NCBI GenBank assembly: GCA_963930645.1
Contig: OZ005662.1
Coordinates: 5,647,436-5,711,435 of the forward strand
DNA: 64,000 nucleotides
Direction of reading: 5' to 3'
Origin: Salticus scenicus
Lineage: Eukaryota; Arthropoda; Arachnida; Araneae; Salticidae
The stretch's first letter is position 1. The number at the start of each line of letters is the position of its first letter. The translations under genes were made by a program, and so were the position numbers. Under the pieces are notes generated by a model. The model did not search any database. It saw only the letters and a list, made by a program, of their open reading frames with translations, and had not been told where the DNA came from. Below, one piece after another: positions 35,400-47,174 of the stretch.

Positions 35400-35793
35400 T
35401 TTATTGCATTTTATGGTGTTTATTCAAAGTTTGTAAGTAATAACAGTGCCATCTGTTGAGTGATTGAGCCCAAATGTAATAAACACCAGTTTAGGTCAAA
35501 GTTATACCACTGAATACCAAGTTTGAGTCTATTTCGTTCATTGGTTCGTGAGATACAGCATTCACAAAATTTGTCATACACACGCACAGACAAACGGTAA
35601 CGTGCAGACATTTTCTAAAAAGGTCAAATCGTGTTCAGGACATCTTAAAACATGTAAAACCATCGAAAACCGGTTGTTGAAAATTTTTACGAATCCAATA
35701 ATCCAATACTTTCTTCTTATATATAAAAGAAAATAAAAATGCACACAACAGTGTACAAATAAAGTAAAAAGAAACTAAGAATAAATATTTATT

Positions 35794-36362
35794 ACTTTCT
35801 TCTATATTCAATAAAAGAAAGTATTGGATTCGTAAAAATTTTCGACCTCGGGTTTTTGATGGATTTACACGTTTTGAGAGCTGTAGAACATGTGACCATT
35901 TTTAGAAAATGTCTGTCTGTCTCTGTGTGTGTGACAAAATTTTGTGGCAACTGTATCTCAGGAGCTACTGCACAGAATTTCATACAAATGGGTAGGTTGT
36001 TGCACCTTGACATAAATTAGTACCTATCAACTTTTGGTAAGAATTGTCTTACAGGTTGCGTTGCCATCCCGCTTTTTCTAAATTTTTAACAAGGTGATAT
36101 AGGACAAAATTTTGTATAAATGTGCAAAAAGAATATTATTTTTTAGTAACCATTATGAAATTTACAAGAATTATTTATAATAGAGATAGTCAACTGGAAA
36201 ATTTTTTTGTATGTGTAGGAGCCTCGTCAATCCCCCTGGGGGGGGAAGTCCCCCCTCGAGGGGAGTAAATTTTCAAGATGGGTATCTTTCGAAAAGTCTC
36301 ATCAATACCTTTAAAACGAATGGTTGAACTATAAATCTGTGATAATTTAAAACAAAGTTATC

Positions 36363-36403
<41 letters not shown>

Positions 36404-36420
36404 TACGAAAAAAAGAAAAA
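35794..36420 (+). mobile_element. Helentron-like copy lacking its 3' end
   Basis: Starts ACTTTCTTCTATATTC, contains the TGTCTGTC block, the CCCCTGGGGGGGGAAGTCCC block and TTTAAAACGAATGGTTGAAC, and stops in the T/A tract. Confidence 0.7.
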
Positions 36421-36845
36421 CTTATTTTGTGGCCACCACAAGACTTTCTTCTATATTCTCCTATACAAATTCTCTCAGTAACATATTTATTTTATTTATT
36501 TATTTATTTATTTATTTTGTTAAAAGTAAAAAAAAAAATCCATAACTTTGTTTTAAATTATCACAGATTTATAGTTCAACAGTTCGTCTTAAAGGTATTC
36601 ACGAGACCTTTCGAAATATACCCATCTTGAAAATTTACCCCCCTTTCCCCCTTCCTGAGGGAAAGTACCCCCCAGGAGAGGAACCGATGCCCCCACATGC
36701 ACAATTTTTTTTCTAGTTAACTACTACTATTATCAATAATTCATATTAATTTTACAATCACGAGTTTAAAATAACTCTCATTGTGTACATTTATTCGAAA
36801 TTTTGTCCTGTATTGCCACGTTTTCTTAACTGATTTTGTAACCTT
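36421..36845 (-). mobile_element. Helentron-like 3' half, inverted against the previous copy
   Basis: The 3' hairpin (TTGTGGCCACCACAA) and subterminal repeat lie at 36427-36458, then the body in reverse to about 36845. The last bases of the end (CTAG) are lost where it meets the 35794 copy, so the two face each other tail to tail. Confidence 0.65.
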
Positions 36846-37344
36846 AATGGTTTTATGAGAAGTTTATACAGAGTGTCCATAATTATAGTGCTAACAGTAT
36901 TCTGTAGCGCAATCTAATCGCCAAAATAGCCGCAAACTGTGTAGGGAGATTAAATAAGACGTGGGAAGATGGATTCCAAATAGTAATAATCAAATAATTT
37001 CCAAAATTTACCAATAGGAGAATATGTGGCGCTGTTTTCCCAAGTAAAGGTTTCCTTTATAAAAGTTCCTTTATAAAGTTATAAAGGAAACATAACACAT
37101 TTTAGAGGTTATTTAAAAAGGCCATCTCCAAGCTCTTATACTTCTAAATTATTGGTATCCTTTTTACCCTCCCCTCTTCCTATTTCTAAGAGATGCCAGT
37201 GACACATGAGATAGTATTGATATAATAATGAACAAAATTTGACTTATTTCTCAAAAAGTTTCGCTATCACTGCCCTAGGCTATGATGATAAAGACTTTTT
37301 CGTTGTGTTCTTGTAAAAATGATATGAGTGGCAGATTCCTGAAA

Positions 37345-37452
37345 ATTTATCCCTGGCATGTCTCTGGACCACCCCTAAGGGTATGTCCCAGACAGTCGGC
37401 AATTGCCCATCTGCGCAGCACTAGTGCGTCGTAAAACCCAACCATCCATCCT
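37345..37452 (+). mobile_element. 3' fragment of the family 1 SINE
   Basis: GGCATGTCTCTGGACCACCC to GTAAAACCCAACCATCCATC matches the tail half of the reverse strand of 18428-18680; the tRNA-like head is absent. Confidence 0.6.
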
Positions 37453-37739
37453 GAAAATTTATGCAATTCGTGCTACTTTGACCTGTAATATTTGTATACA
37501 TTTCAGCTCATTCTAACAAAACGTTTAGGCACTATCGTGTTCACTCACGTACACACACATACATACATCACCGTAAAAATAGTAAAAGGGAACTCAGGGA
37601 ATCTCAAAACGTACAGATACCCCAAAATCTCAAATTCGATTTTTGTCATGATCACAAGTCAAATTTTTGTCATGATTACAATACTTTAAAACCAATGTAA
37701 CATTTAAAATGAGATAATGAATACAAAAATTTTTAAAAC

Positions 37740-38055
37740 TTTAAAAATACATTTTAATTAAAAACATTAAAACACAAGACAGACGTTTCGGCTAGAACTC
37801 TAGCCCTCCTCAGTGTCAAACATACAAGCACAACATTTACAAAAAAATTCATTACACATCATAACAAGATTCAATATTCAAGAGGAATAGCTTTAGCCTC
37901 GTTCAAGGCAGAATGTTGCATTTTAGTAAAAGCGCCCTCTAGAAAAATACGGGATTCCTATAAATTTACATTAGAGGCTAGAATTTTAAAACTCTCGAAA
38001 TCAGGAATAGGATCACTATTGAGGGAATGGATTATGAGTTTCGATCACCTGTTTT
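37740..38055 (-). mobile_element. Penelope-like 3' remnant of a second family, with hammerhead motif
   Basis: On the minus strand, about 38045-37871 reads as a decayed Penelope C-terminus: HNPFPQ, DPIPDFESFKILASN, ESRIFLEGAF, LNEAKAIPLEY, then a stop, with one internal stop. About 60 bases after it comes a hammerhead-like motif: core CTGAGGA (37813-37807), perfect stem II GGCTAG/CTAGCC, GAAAC (37789-37785), two-pair stem III with a four-base loop, and GTC cut site at 37780-37778. Stem I is imperfect. Order and spacing match the 35-kb element, but the sequence is different, so this is a second family. Confidence 0.65.
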
Positions 38056-39454
38056 ATATCAGCGTTTATGTTTCTTTAATATACATTGGTTTTAATATAT
38101 TAGTGAGACGTATAAATTATGTTTAATTTTATTAAATTACAATACTTTGTTTACATGCGCATGTTAGGAAGATAAAGAGATCTGCATGATTTTTTTTTTT
38201 TTTTTTTTTTTTTTTGAAAGATGCTGAATCTGAAAAGGGCATCCCTTCCCGCCGATCACAAACAGTCTCCCCCCCCCCCCCGAAAATATTAGGGGTTTCC
38301 AAAAAATAAATAAATAAAAATAAATAAATAAATAAAAATAAATAAATACAACAACAACAATAATAATAATAATGTTACTTTGAACTAAAACAATTCTTTT
38401 TCATAATTAAACACCCAATTCCGGCAGATTAGGACAAATTTTTGTTTAAATATGCATTAAATGGAATATTTTTATCGTATAGATGTCGGAAAAGCTTTTT
38501 ATTATCAATTTTGATGCTGGAAGGACCATCATTAACTGTGAAGTTATTCGAAATTTAAAATTTTGTCAACATAGCACAATAGAACAATATTTCACATCAA
38601 TCTGAATTATGAGGATCATTGCGTTGAAAATAGTATGGAATAGCATGAACAACTAAAATACGAAATTGACCCTAGTGAAATTAAGTAACAAATTAGAATA
38701 TAGTAAGACCTGAAAGATGAGTAGCCTATTAGGTAGGGCATTTCAGTCTAACACCGTGTCGAGCAAATTTATTTCTTTTAACAAAAATATAGCATGTTTT
38801 GTACTAGAAATTTATGAGAACATATAAATGACGGGGAAGAAGAAGTGCCCGCCTATGCCAACTAGTTTTTTTTTTTTTTTTTTAATCTCTCTTTTTAATA
38901 TCGATAAGCTTCATATTTTAGTGCTTTTTATTGGTTTAAGAGGAAAAAAAAATCTTGCGAATATTTTGGGCTATATCCTTCTGAAGTTCTCAGTGACTTT
39001 TGCTGAAACTATTCAAGGATTTTTTCTATATAACTTAAAACTATTTTGTAAGTCGATCGCCAATTGTTTGTGACTACCTTGGAATTCTTATGCAAATTTT
39101 TGTTTATAGATCTAAACTTCACTGGCTGGAGAGTAGATGCTGATTATACAATATCAACTTCTTTCTTTGGATTTTTTAGCTATTTATTTTCTAACGACTT
39201 TTAAATAAATAAAATAATGTTTTTAACCTTTGACTAAATGTTTATTTTAATTTTTGAAGGACATGAACTAGATAAACAACACATTAAAAAATGCTGTATA
39301 AACAATTTGAGGTAATAACTCTGCAATAATCTTTTAATATTTGTGCTGACTCTAGAATCAAAGGGTCGACAGGGAAAACTCAATAAAAAGGGCAACCTAC
39401 ATTCGAACAGGGTATTATTCGCATATTTTCTATCTTTTATGTTGTGATTTTTTT

Positions 39455-40195
39455 ACTTTCTTCTATATGTAATATAGAAAAAGTATTGGATTCGTGAAAA
39501 TTTTCGACTTCGTTTTTTGATGGATTTATACGTTTTGGGATGTCCTGAACACGAATTGATAGTTTTTAGAAAATATCTGTCTGTCTGTCTGTCTGTCTGT
39601 GTGTATCACGATTTTTGTGGGCGCTGTATCTCACGAACCAATGACTGAAATGTAACCAAACTATGTTGCACCCTGACATAAACTGGGGCTGATTAGATTT
39701 GAGGATCAATAATTCAACAGGTGGCGCTGTGATCGCATTTTTTTTTTTTTGTAAACTTTTAACATGGCAGTATAGGACAAAATTTCGTATAAATGTGCAT
39801 AACGAGAGTTATTTTAAATATCTGATTGTAAAATAAATATGAATTATTGATAATAGTATAAGTTAACTAGGAAGAAAAAATTGTGCATGTGGGGCATTGC
39901 TTCGCCTCCTGTGTGTGTGTGTGGGGGGGGGGGGTACCTCCCCGTGGGGTAAATTTTCAAGATGGGTATCTCTCGAAAGGTCTCGTCAATACCTTTAAAA
40001 CGAATGGTTGAACTATAAATCTGTGATAATTTAAAACAAAGTTATTGATTCTTTTTTTTTTTTTTTTTTTACTTTTAACGAAGAAAAACTTAGAAAAATA
40101 ATCGTATTTTTTATTCATTTTTTTAAATATTGTTACTGAGGGAATTTGTGTAGGAAAACATAGAAGAAAGTCTTGTGGGGGCCACAACATACTAG
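39455..40195 (+). mobile_element. Complete Helentron-like copy, 741 bp
   Basis: Has the ACTTTCTTCTATAT start, (TGTC)n block (about 39576-39600), G-run at about 39920, TTTAAAACGAATGGTTGAAC segment, T tract and the 3' end GAAAGTCTTGTGG...CCACAACATACTAG followed by T. Confidence 0.78.
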
Positions 40196-41042
40196 TTGTA
40201 TATGACAAAGGTAAATTATTAACTTTATTTGTATATATGTAAGCTATATGCATTTGCGCTTATACTGAGGAAAAAAAAATATACCGCTTTCATATAGAAC
40301 GAATAAGTGGTCAGTCCCTCAATCCCTAAACTAGAAATATAGATTTCTCAGCTATGCGTATAAGGCACGCAAATAAGTTGAATAGACGAAATGATCGAGA
40401 ATTTCTAGTGTATACATTTCTAGATGGTGAAACAACATTCTCAATATTCTAAATATTCTGGATCCTTTGCACTGGGAGAAATTCTCACTTGCTTTTCTAG
40501 AATTGGGTCATAAACTAAGATTACAGTTGCTAGAACTCTCCTTTTGTGTACACATTTATTTGCAGAGATTTTTAAATACATTTGAACACGTTAATGTACA
40601 AAAATGTACTAAAATTCTAACAGAGGATTCTAGAATTCGCTAGCATTGGGAACAAGTATTTATAAGGATGACATGGAACTATTTTTACTAGAGCCACAAA
40701 CCAGATTTTAGATGTCAGTTACAGAATTTTTTCTCAGTGTACAAAAATGTTGTAAAACTATTCCTGTAAGGTTACATTGTTAGTATGAAAAATATCTAAA
40801 GGCCTGTGGACATTTATAAATGTTAAAAAGGTCACTTGGTATTAAAATGTTTTTAAAAAAGGCCGATGAGTGCTAAAATGGGTTAAAAAAGGGCCGCCAG
40901 GTGGAACACTCTGCCAAAGGGTTTCTAAATTAGCCTAGAGTCAGCACTAAATATGTCAGCATATAATTTTATTTTGCATATTTACTTGCATTTAGAATTA
41001 GAAAGTGGGAACACAAAATCATAATTTTAACCCCCCCCCCCA

Positions 41043-41094
<52 letters not shown>

Positions 41095-41754
41095 TAAAAT
41101 TATTTTTTATCGTTGAGTATTTTGTGCACATATTTTGTTGTGAGTATTTGAGTGTGTTTTCTATACTAATGCAATTTTCAAACACTTTAAATACTCCACA
41201 CTTCTTTATTTTTTATTTATTTATGTTCTTTTACGTGTGAGAAAGGGTTATATAATAATTTAATATATATGTATATAATACTACACGCATTACATTTTTA
41301 CCTTCTAATAGTTACCACGGTATGTATGTAATGATCAACATATTATTCTTTCCTAATCCCAAACTACCAATCATATTACACATGTGCAAAATTCACTTTG
41401 TGCGCTGTATGGAAGAAAAGGGTCCCCCAATTAAGAATTTTACCTTGGGTTTCAATTCTGTTAGCCAGTTCCTAGTTATAGTATTTATAAATGTATTTGT
41501 AAAAAATCTTTTTTGTCTATCACTTGATGATGATGTTAGAAATATAATTTAATTAAGACTATCTTTTAAATTTATCTTTTTTCTATCTTTTTAAATTTAA
41601 TTAAGATTGTCTTTTCTCTTTTTTTTTTTTTTTCTGCATTTGATATTAATTTATTAAATATCCTTTAAATGAACGATGACAAATGTAGATAAATAGATGA
41701 AAAATATTGAGAAATTTTTAATATTGAATAAAGAAATTCTTCTTTATTTTACAG

Positions 41755-41785
41755 GACCCCGATGTCATATTTACCAAAAAGCACG
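41755..41785 (+). CDS. Candidate 31-nt microexon of the same gene
   Basis: A 31-nt segment is flanked by TTCTTCTTTATTTTACAG on the left and GTAAGTTTTT on the right, both near-consensus splice sites. In the frame carried from the exon ending at 9551 it reads DPDVIFTKKH and leaves one extra G (phase 1). That G combines with AG at the start of the exon at 54973 to make a Glu codon. The preceding intron would be 32.2 kb and filled with mobile elements; the following one 13.2 kb. The exon is far below ordinary ORF-length thresholds. Other microexons could lie between 9552 and 41754 unseen. Alternative: chance splice-like sequence, made less likely by the phase match on both sides. Confidence 0.65.
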
Positions 41786-41876
41786 GTAAGTTTTTGACAC
41801 ATTTTTCTTACTATATTTTTTTCTTTATTGAATATATTATATTAGTTTTATTCTGTTACATTTTACTATATACATA

Positions 41877-43022
41877 AAAAGAAAATATTTTATTCGTGAA
41901 ATTTTCAATCTCTGTTTTTCGACGGATTTACGAGTTTTAAGATGTCCTGAATATGATTTCACCCTTTTTAGAAAATGACTGTCTGTCTCAATGTCGCCAA
42001 ATTTAAGGACTTTCTTTTATTTAATATCCACCACTAAATTTTAACTGGTACGGCTGGATGATCACTTCGAATGTTATTATAGTCCATTATACATGTCAAA
42101 TATCCCTCCTTAAAATTACTGGTGATAATTGAATGAAAGAATCCCTAAATTTGGCAACATTCGTCTACATGTAATCTCACGAAAGAATGAACAAAATTCA
42201 ACCAAACTTAACATTTAGTTGAATTTTAACCCAAAATGATGCTAATTACATTTGAGAATCAAATACTCAGCATGTGGCAATGTCAATACATTTTACAAAA
42301 AGTATTTTAAAATTATTATTATACACGGCAGTATAGAGCAAAACTAAAAACTAACTAACTAACTAAATAAATAAATAAAATAAAATAAAGTTGTTCTATT
42401 AACTTTGAGTTAGATTAGAAAAATCATCTTTATGCTTACATTAGAAAAATAAATAAATAAATAAATAAATAAAATGTGTAAATAATGGGTTTAAAAAAAA
42501 AAAACTTTTTCGATACTGATCATTATTAATTTTCTTTTATTTCGCTTTTTTTTTTTTTTTAAGTGATTTTGATGAAATTCTGGCAAAAGCAGAATTTAGT
42601 TTTTTTTTTTTTCAAATTATAACATCGCTTTCAAATTATTCAATTATATTTTCGATTTCGATAAATGTTCAATCATCGTAAAACAAGTATCATAAAAATC
42701 CGTAGATTGAGACTAATAGTCCTCAGTCCTTTAAAAAAAAAAAAAGAAAAATTTAATACTTAACGAATGATTAGTAAATTAATAAGAATTATTGATAATA
42801 GAAATAGTAAACTGGAAAAAAGATTGTGCATGTCTCCAGGGAGGGAGTGAAATGGAAAAAAAAAAAAAAAAAAAAAAAACTCATCAATATCTTTAAAATG
42901 AATAATTGAACCATAGATATATGATAATTTGAAAACAAAAGAAATTGATTTTTTTTACTTTAACAATAAATAAATAAAAATAAAAAATTGAAGAAAGTTT
43001 TTTGTTGACTACAACATACTAG
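41877..43022 (+). mobile_element. Old Helentron-like copy interrupted by a miniature element
   Basis: Diverged family sequence from AAAATATTTTATTCGTG to the end CTAG at 43019-43022, keeping GAAGAAAG and ACAACATACTAG. A separate element sits at about 41991-42160. It begins only ~90 bases after the donor of the microexon at 41755-41785. Confidence 0.62.
41991..42160. mobile_element. Miniature element inside the old Helentron
   Basis: Inverted ends TGTCGCCAAATTTAAGGA and TCCCTAAATTTGGCAACA; about 165 bp. Confidence 0.58.
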
Positions 43023-43239
43023 TTTATTTTTGCTTCTAATAATCGAATTACATAATTTTTTTTCCAGTTTTTAAGTTCAATAATTTTAAAAGAAGGATTT
43101 TAAAATTATGTTGCATTGGGTTAAATTTCTTAATTTTATTTTTATTAAAAAAAAAAAAAAAAATCGGGTACTCACATGACTTTACGTTGAAATTCAATAT
43201 TGTAAAGACAAATTAGAGATTAAGTTGTAAGATGACAAG

Positions 43240-44098
43240 TACTATATTAAAAAAATACTTTAAAACACGTATTAAAATTTATTAAAAATTATTTAGCTTT
43301 CCGCTACAACATTATGGCATCTTCAAGTAATTTTATTACACCAGAGTAGACAGCATTTTATATAACAAAAGAACTTGATACGGTTATAGTCAAAAACAGA
43401 TAGCGTGTACACAATATGATGAGGCCATTAGTTTTATGAATTCAGGAAGCAAGGTTGAGATCCAGAAGGGTCACACTAGGGATACATGTCATAAAGTCTT
43501 ACTAATGGACTCATTGTGTACACGCTATCTGTTTTAAACTATAACCGTATCTATCGTAGAGAAAATTATTAGCCATTTAAAATTGCTTATAGAATATGAA
43601 AAATCTCGGTTCGAAGATTTCAAACTGGATTGGCATCTGGATGAAGAGCTAAAAATATAGTTTTTATTTGGCAGGTAAAATAGCTGAAGAACAGATATTA
43701 AGTATTGTATCTACATAATAATATAATAAATGAAACAGTACATTCTGTTTGGGAACCGCAAAAACAAAGAGAGAGAGCAATCTTAATTCAGTATTAAGAG
43801 ATGTTTGCTTGACGGTGATCAGTGAGAGAGAAAGTAAATTTTTAGCCAAAATCAAAAATGATGAACATGTTGGCATACAACATTTTGTAGCAAAGATCAC
43901 CCCAAAAAAGGTTTCTTTAGATCCGTTGTATATTCCTTCAGTCAATAATTTTGAATACTGCGAGCAGGTTTACAATGCTGTGTATTCTTTGCTTGTGTAA
44001 AAAAATTACCTAAAGATGCCATAACGTTGTGGTGAAAAGCTTTGTAAATAATTTTTAATAAATTTTAATATGTGTTTTAAAGTGTTTTTTAATATATA
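43240..44098. mobile_element. Foldback element with ~95-bp inverted ends and an ORF
   Basis: The left (about 43244-43335) and right (about 44005-44095) ends mirror each other: AAAACACGTATTAAAATTTA and AAATTTTAATATGTGTTTT. Reading outward, each contains GATGCCATAA.GTTGTGG with GAAAAGC (right) or GGAAAGC (left), resembling a decayed hammerhead. A second inverted pair (43378-43433, 43500-43553; GATAGCGTGTACACAAT) lies inside. The ORF 43749-44000 (83 residues, MGTAKTKRESNLNSVL) stays open to the right arm; I do not recognise it. Possibly a Penelope-like or foldback element. Confidence 0.5.
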
Positions 44099-45156
44099 TT
44101 TATTACTATGTTAACACGTGAATTCAATACGAATTTTAAACTTTTAGAAGGTTTAAATTTTAATTATAACAAAAGCTGTTATATAAACCTACGTTAAAAA
44201 CAATTCAATTAGGCTTCGGAACAGATTTATTTGGCAAATAATTCTCTGTAAAAGGGGCTACCACCCCTTACCTCCCCCTCGTTTGAATATTGCACCTACA
44301 TTTTTATAGAATACAATGCTATTATTAAATTTAAATGCTAATTCAGAATTATTCAGACAACTTTCACCCGCTTCATTCCTTGAAACTTGTCAAGCTTGAT
44401 CAAACGTTTCAAGTAACAATTTTATATTAACTCCAAAATACAACAATTGAATTGACAGAAATTATTTGTTTTTAAGTTACGCTGATAAGAGACATAGGAA
44501 AAAGATCAAATGTTAAAAGTTTGACTTCATGGTTTAAGGAGCCTCAAAACGTGTAAATATACAAAAAACAAGCGCTGAATATTTACCTTAAAAAGTACTT
44601 TATTTAACGCCTGGGTATGAGGAATTAATTTTAACTAATGAGCAGTTTTCCTGGACATAGTAAAACATTATAGTAAACCACTTCCACTAATTACATTAAA
44701 TATAAAAGAATGTTTTCGCCTAGCTGTTGGCATCCTTGTATATTTTCTAAAAATTACATACACACCATATTGTGCATTTAAATGTAATCCAATATTAATA
44801 ACACACGTCACAACCTGAAATGTACTTCCTTCAATTTCCAAGATCTTTTGGGTTGCCCTGTAGACGAACGGTGAATGATTTTCAAACTGTATTCTGCATG
44901 AAACACACTTTTATGCATATAAAAATAATATATATCCATTTCATATTGTTTAGTGTAGCCTATAGATATTAAACTGTACTAACATGCAATTTCGCCCATA
45001 GGCGTAATGTATTTGAATACTCTTGGATATCTCTGTATACGAACAATTTGCGTGATCTCAACGAAAAGTTTAGTGTAGCATACCTATATGACAGAGAAAA
45101 AGAATACCGAGTTTGAACACTGTGCTGTTATTTATTCTTGAGAGATGCTGATAACA

Positions 45157-45203
<47 letters not shown>

Positions 45204-46006
45204 CAACAGCTAAAAACATGATTTTTGGATTCAGGGTACCTTAAAACGTGTAAATATAACAGAAACTCAATTTCGAAAATTTGACCCAAAAACAATATTT
45301 CCTCTACCATATATATAGGTAAGAGAATGTAAAACTACCTAATTTGTTTTTCTTGACGACTTTTGGCTATGAAAGTATAATGCTTTAAAATCAAGCACAA
45401 TACAGACAAGTAAAATAAAATAATATATGTTAAAAAGGACAGTGTTAAGAGTTATTAGTGTCGTAATAAGAACTTTAAAATTTATGAGAACTAATATATG
45501 ATAGAGAACTGAGCACAGTTTATCTGTGCTAACTAGTTTATTTCAATAAAATTAAGGAGTAGCGTTAAAGTTCATGATAAAAAAATAAAATGACAAATAC
45601 TCTTGCAAATGCTCTGTGGATGGTTACTCGAGTGACCGAAGCTCTAGGAATGTCTTCTGTGAGTATTTTCCTAAGAGATTCTAGCCTACATTCAGGCATG
45701 TTTTGGAGGAAACCACGCAAAACTCGGAACGGCTAGGTCGATGAACCGAGCACCTCCCTTATATAACTTCGATATGATTGGAGAACTAATCCCACAAGTA
45801 CGGCTTCTTACACTCATAAGAAGGTAAAGAGGCCGATTTTCCCCCCCCTTTTGGGTGGGGTAGGGTGGGGGGATGGTTTAGAAATTGACTATCTTGACAT
45901 TTTGGTCAACATTGGGACAGGTCGATTAAAACAAACGAGCGTAGGCAAAATGAATTTCAGTATTATTTAATAGCAATTTTTCATAAAAAATTGCCTTGAA
46001 ACATAA

Positions 46007-46187
46007 TACAGTTGAACCGCGTTAATAAAGGGAATAAAAAAATTATTCATGTTATCTGCAGTTCATACTATCAGTAACTAACATTCATATAACTAAAATA
46101 ATCTTCATTTTGATGGGGGATTGTGGAAACAGTTCAAGTTAAAGAAATTCACGTTAAGCATGTTCATATTAACGAGGCTCGACTGTA
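46007..46187. mobile_element. Tc1/pogo-type miniature element, copy 3
   Basis: TACAGTTGAACCGCGTTAAT to TTAACGAGGCTCGACTGTA, flanked by TA; same interior as the other two copies. Confidence 0.72.
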
Positions 46188-46964
46188 ATTGTATCCCATA
46201 ACAGAACGAATGTACACCATAAATTTAATCAAATAAACGCAGTGATATTGGAAACATTGCAATACATTTTTAATTATTTTCAACACAGTTATACCTTTAT
46301 GAGTATACGGTTATGTATGTCCACCTGTCTGTCGCTTCGCACCAACTTTCATAAATATTTTCAGAGTTTCGTTAAGCTTATATATATTATTCAAGTTCAC
46401 TATGATATCTGTCCTACTGGTACAAATAGCAAAACTAGTTTGTGTACAGGTCATCTAAAATAATTCCAACGCATTGCGTTCTAATGAGAAACATTATAAA
46501 AAATTAAATTTGTGTACCCTTGCATTACACAAATCATAAGGAAATTGACGTTCATTATTAATGGGCACAAAAGTATGTTTTCTGAAGTATATGATATGAT
46601 TAATATTGGAGTTTACAGGATCACACAAAAATATTCAAATGTATTAAGGGCTATAAATCGAAATTCTTAGAATAGCAATTTAAGTTGTATTAAGCGTTTT
46701 AATACTTTCAAACAATGTTTAAGTATGATTATTAATTTAGTTGGTTTATTTCTATTTCTTTCTGTGCGCGCTCTAACTTCAGTGTATATTTATGGAATGC
46801 ATTGTAATTTAATTATATTATTAAACCCAATGTGGTATGTTTTCTATTGAAAATGGTATCGACAGCACAACTGGTTTGTGTACCAGAACTCGCGAAACAA
46901 TTTTGATGCATTACGATCTACAGGAATTACATTTGAAAAACATATTTTAATATCTTTATACTGC

Positions 46965-47174
46965 CGCCCAGACGGTGTAATGGCTAGCGTCCCCGACTCC
47001 TACACGGTTGGGACTGGGCTCGAATCCCGGAGATGGCATGGATGTGTTGCCCCTGTTAGGGGTAGCGATGACCCCCCATTGGTGTTCCTTCACAAATGGT
47101 CATCGACCTCGGTGACCCCGACCTATGCTAAGTCGCCAAAAAGTGGTGCCGCGTCATTGGGAAAAAAAAAAAAA
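46965..47174 (+). mobile_element. tRNA-derived SINE (family 2) with A tail and 13-bp target duplication
   Basis: A 210-bp element starting CGCCCAGACGGTGTAATGGC; the A-box-like stretch is GTGTAATGGCTAGC and the B box is GGCTCGAATCCCGG. The body ends at an A tail of about 13 bases. It is flanked by the exact duplication ATCTTTATACTGC (46952-46964, 47175-47187), the mark of LINE-driven insertion. Intact flanks suggest it is young. Confidence 0.85.

Larger units (their letters stand above)
32559..35440 (+). mobile_element. Penelope-like retroelement insertion with inverted partial copy
   Basis: A single insertion is flanked by a 15-bp target duplication (ATAACAGTGCCATCT at 32544-32558 and 35440-35454; the boundary is ambiguous by one base). 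It consists of a forward 5'-truncated copy from 33547 and, head to head with it, an inverted copy of the 3' part. The arms 32595-33546 and 34492-35443 mirror each other over 952 bp with no net indel and, as far as I compared, about one visible substitution. The target was a minus-strand Helentron, whose two halves resume at 32558 and 35455. Inverted, truncated and partly duplicated copies are typical of Penelope-like elements. High arm identity means the event is recent. Confidence 0.93.
32173..35734 (-). mobile_element. Helentron-like copy split by the Penelope element
   Basis: 3' end CTAG at 32173-32176 with TTGTGACCACCATATGACTT beside it. The body runs to 32558, is interrupted by the Penelope insertion, and resumes at 35455 (GTTGAGTGATTGAGCCC) to a degraded 5' end near 35734. 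It is older and more diverged than the 62.5-kb copy. Confidence 0.72.
9552..41754 (+). other. Inferred 32.2-kb intron
   Basis: Bounded by GTGAGT (9552) and TTTTACAG (41754). It holds most of the mobile DNA listed. Parts with nothing recognised: 11800-13308 (an 18-base G run at about 12867-12884), 15289-15769, 17121-17668, 18845-19909, 20127-21430, 29640-30138, 36846-37344, 38056-39454 and 40196-41754 (TA repeat 41051-41090). Confidence 0.6.

Noticed and set aside
46965..47040. Possible tRNA gene
   Set aside because: The pol III boxes belong to a SINE with an A tail and target duplication.
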